This document shows positions 12,498-12,665 of a stretch of DNA of 12,665 nt, piece by piece. The stretch's first letter is position 1. The number at the start of each line of letters is the position of its first letter. The DNA is from Caulobacteraceae bacterium (GTDB lineage Bacteria > Pseudomonadota > Alphaproteobacteria > Caulobacterales > Caulobacteraceae). The notes under the pieces are model-generated. The model was not told the DNA's origin. It ran no database searches and saw only the letters and a list, made by a program, of their open reading frames with translations. The stretch covers positions 1 through 12,665 of the forward strand of contig CANJYY010000039.1 of the NCBI GenBank assembly GCA_947479185.1, written 5' to 3'. The translations under genes and the position numbers were made by a program.

Positions 12498-12665
12498 ATG
12501 GCCGATCCCGCCCTCCAGAAGGCGATCCTCAAAGTCATGCTGTCGCTGCCCTCGCCGGTGCTGCGCATGATGTCCGGCGGCGGCGTGGTCTGGCAGGGCG
12601 GCCGCACGCTCGATCCCCGCCTGCAGTTCCTGTCCACCAGCGCCAAGCGCATGCCGGCGATGTCC
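12498..12665 (+). CDS. Alpha/beta hydrolase (esterase/lipase type), N-terminal part only
   Basis: Only the first 56 codons lie in the window; the gene runs off the right edge with the frame open. The N-terminus (MADPALQKAILKVMLSLPSP) and the following GGRTLDPRLQFLS resemble the start of alpha/beta hydrolases of the hormone-sensitive-lipase group, whose N-terminal cap opens with a GxxLDPRLQ element. The catalytic Ser, Asp and His are beyond the window, so this call rests on N-terminal resemblance alone. GGAG lies 9 bases before the ATG. It follows the TetR gene after 13 bases, as in many regulator-esterase pairs. Confidence 0.65.
   Translation, partial: MADPALQKAILKVMLSLPSPVLRMMSGGGVVWQGGRTLDPRLQFLSTSAKRMPAMS

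Overview
The window is GC-rich bacterial DNA with short intergenic gaps. It most likely comes from an alphaproteobacterium of the Caulobacterales (Caulobacter, Phenylobacterium or Brevundimonas type). This is inferred from base composition, from a perfect CtrA-type box (TTAA-N7-TTAAC) in a window where I see no other TTAA, from paired GANTC sites before a gene, and from the gene families present. No rRNA, tRNA, CRISPR array, prophage, insertion sequence or toxin-antitoxin pair was seen. The content is mostly chromosomal housekeeping and lipid or xenobiotic metabolism rather than a genomic island.

Layout. 1-1445 (+): an O6-alkylguanine-DNA alkyltransferase, a 220-base gap packed with palindromes, then a YafY-type HTH/WYL regulator. 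1446-1650: a gap between convergent genes, dominated by one long imperfect inverted repeat (1504-1595) that would fold into a stem carrying two hairpins. 1651-5209 (-): five tightly spaced genes, read in the order LysR regulator, GreA/GreB-family factor, RsmC-like 16S rRNA methyltransferase, RsuA pseudouridine synthase, and a secreted staphylococcal-nuclease-like protein. The middle three act on the ribosome or RNA polymerase. 5298-5975 (+): a DUF2306 membrane protein divergent from the LysR gene. 6025-7415 (+): a dienoyl-CoA-reductase-like SDR overlapping a Nudix hydrolase by 4 bases. 7460-7786 (+): a small secreted protein with six symmetrically spaced cysteines just downstream of the CtrA-type box. 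7861-9228 (+): a class B flavin monooxygenase. 9319-9993 (-): a TetR regulator, divergent from 10060-10740 (+), a DsbA/HCCA-isomerase-like protein. 10793-11794 (+): a secreted protein with three beta/gamma-crystallin domains joined by YPPSGGG-type linkers. 11861-12484 (+): a second TetR regulator, followed after 13 bases by the start of an alpha/beta hydrolase that runs off the window.

How the genes may work together. The SDR, the monooxygenase, the thioredoxin-fold isomerase and the hydrolase, with their TetR regulators, suggest degradation of lipids or aromatic compounds, but no complete pathway is visible. The parts I find least explained are the structured intergenic elements, the symmetric-cysteine secreted protein with its cell-cycle-type promoter site, and the altered catalytic positions in the Gre-family, SNase-like and SDR proteins.
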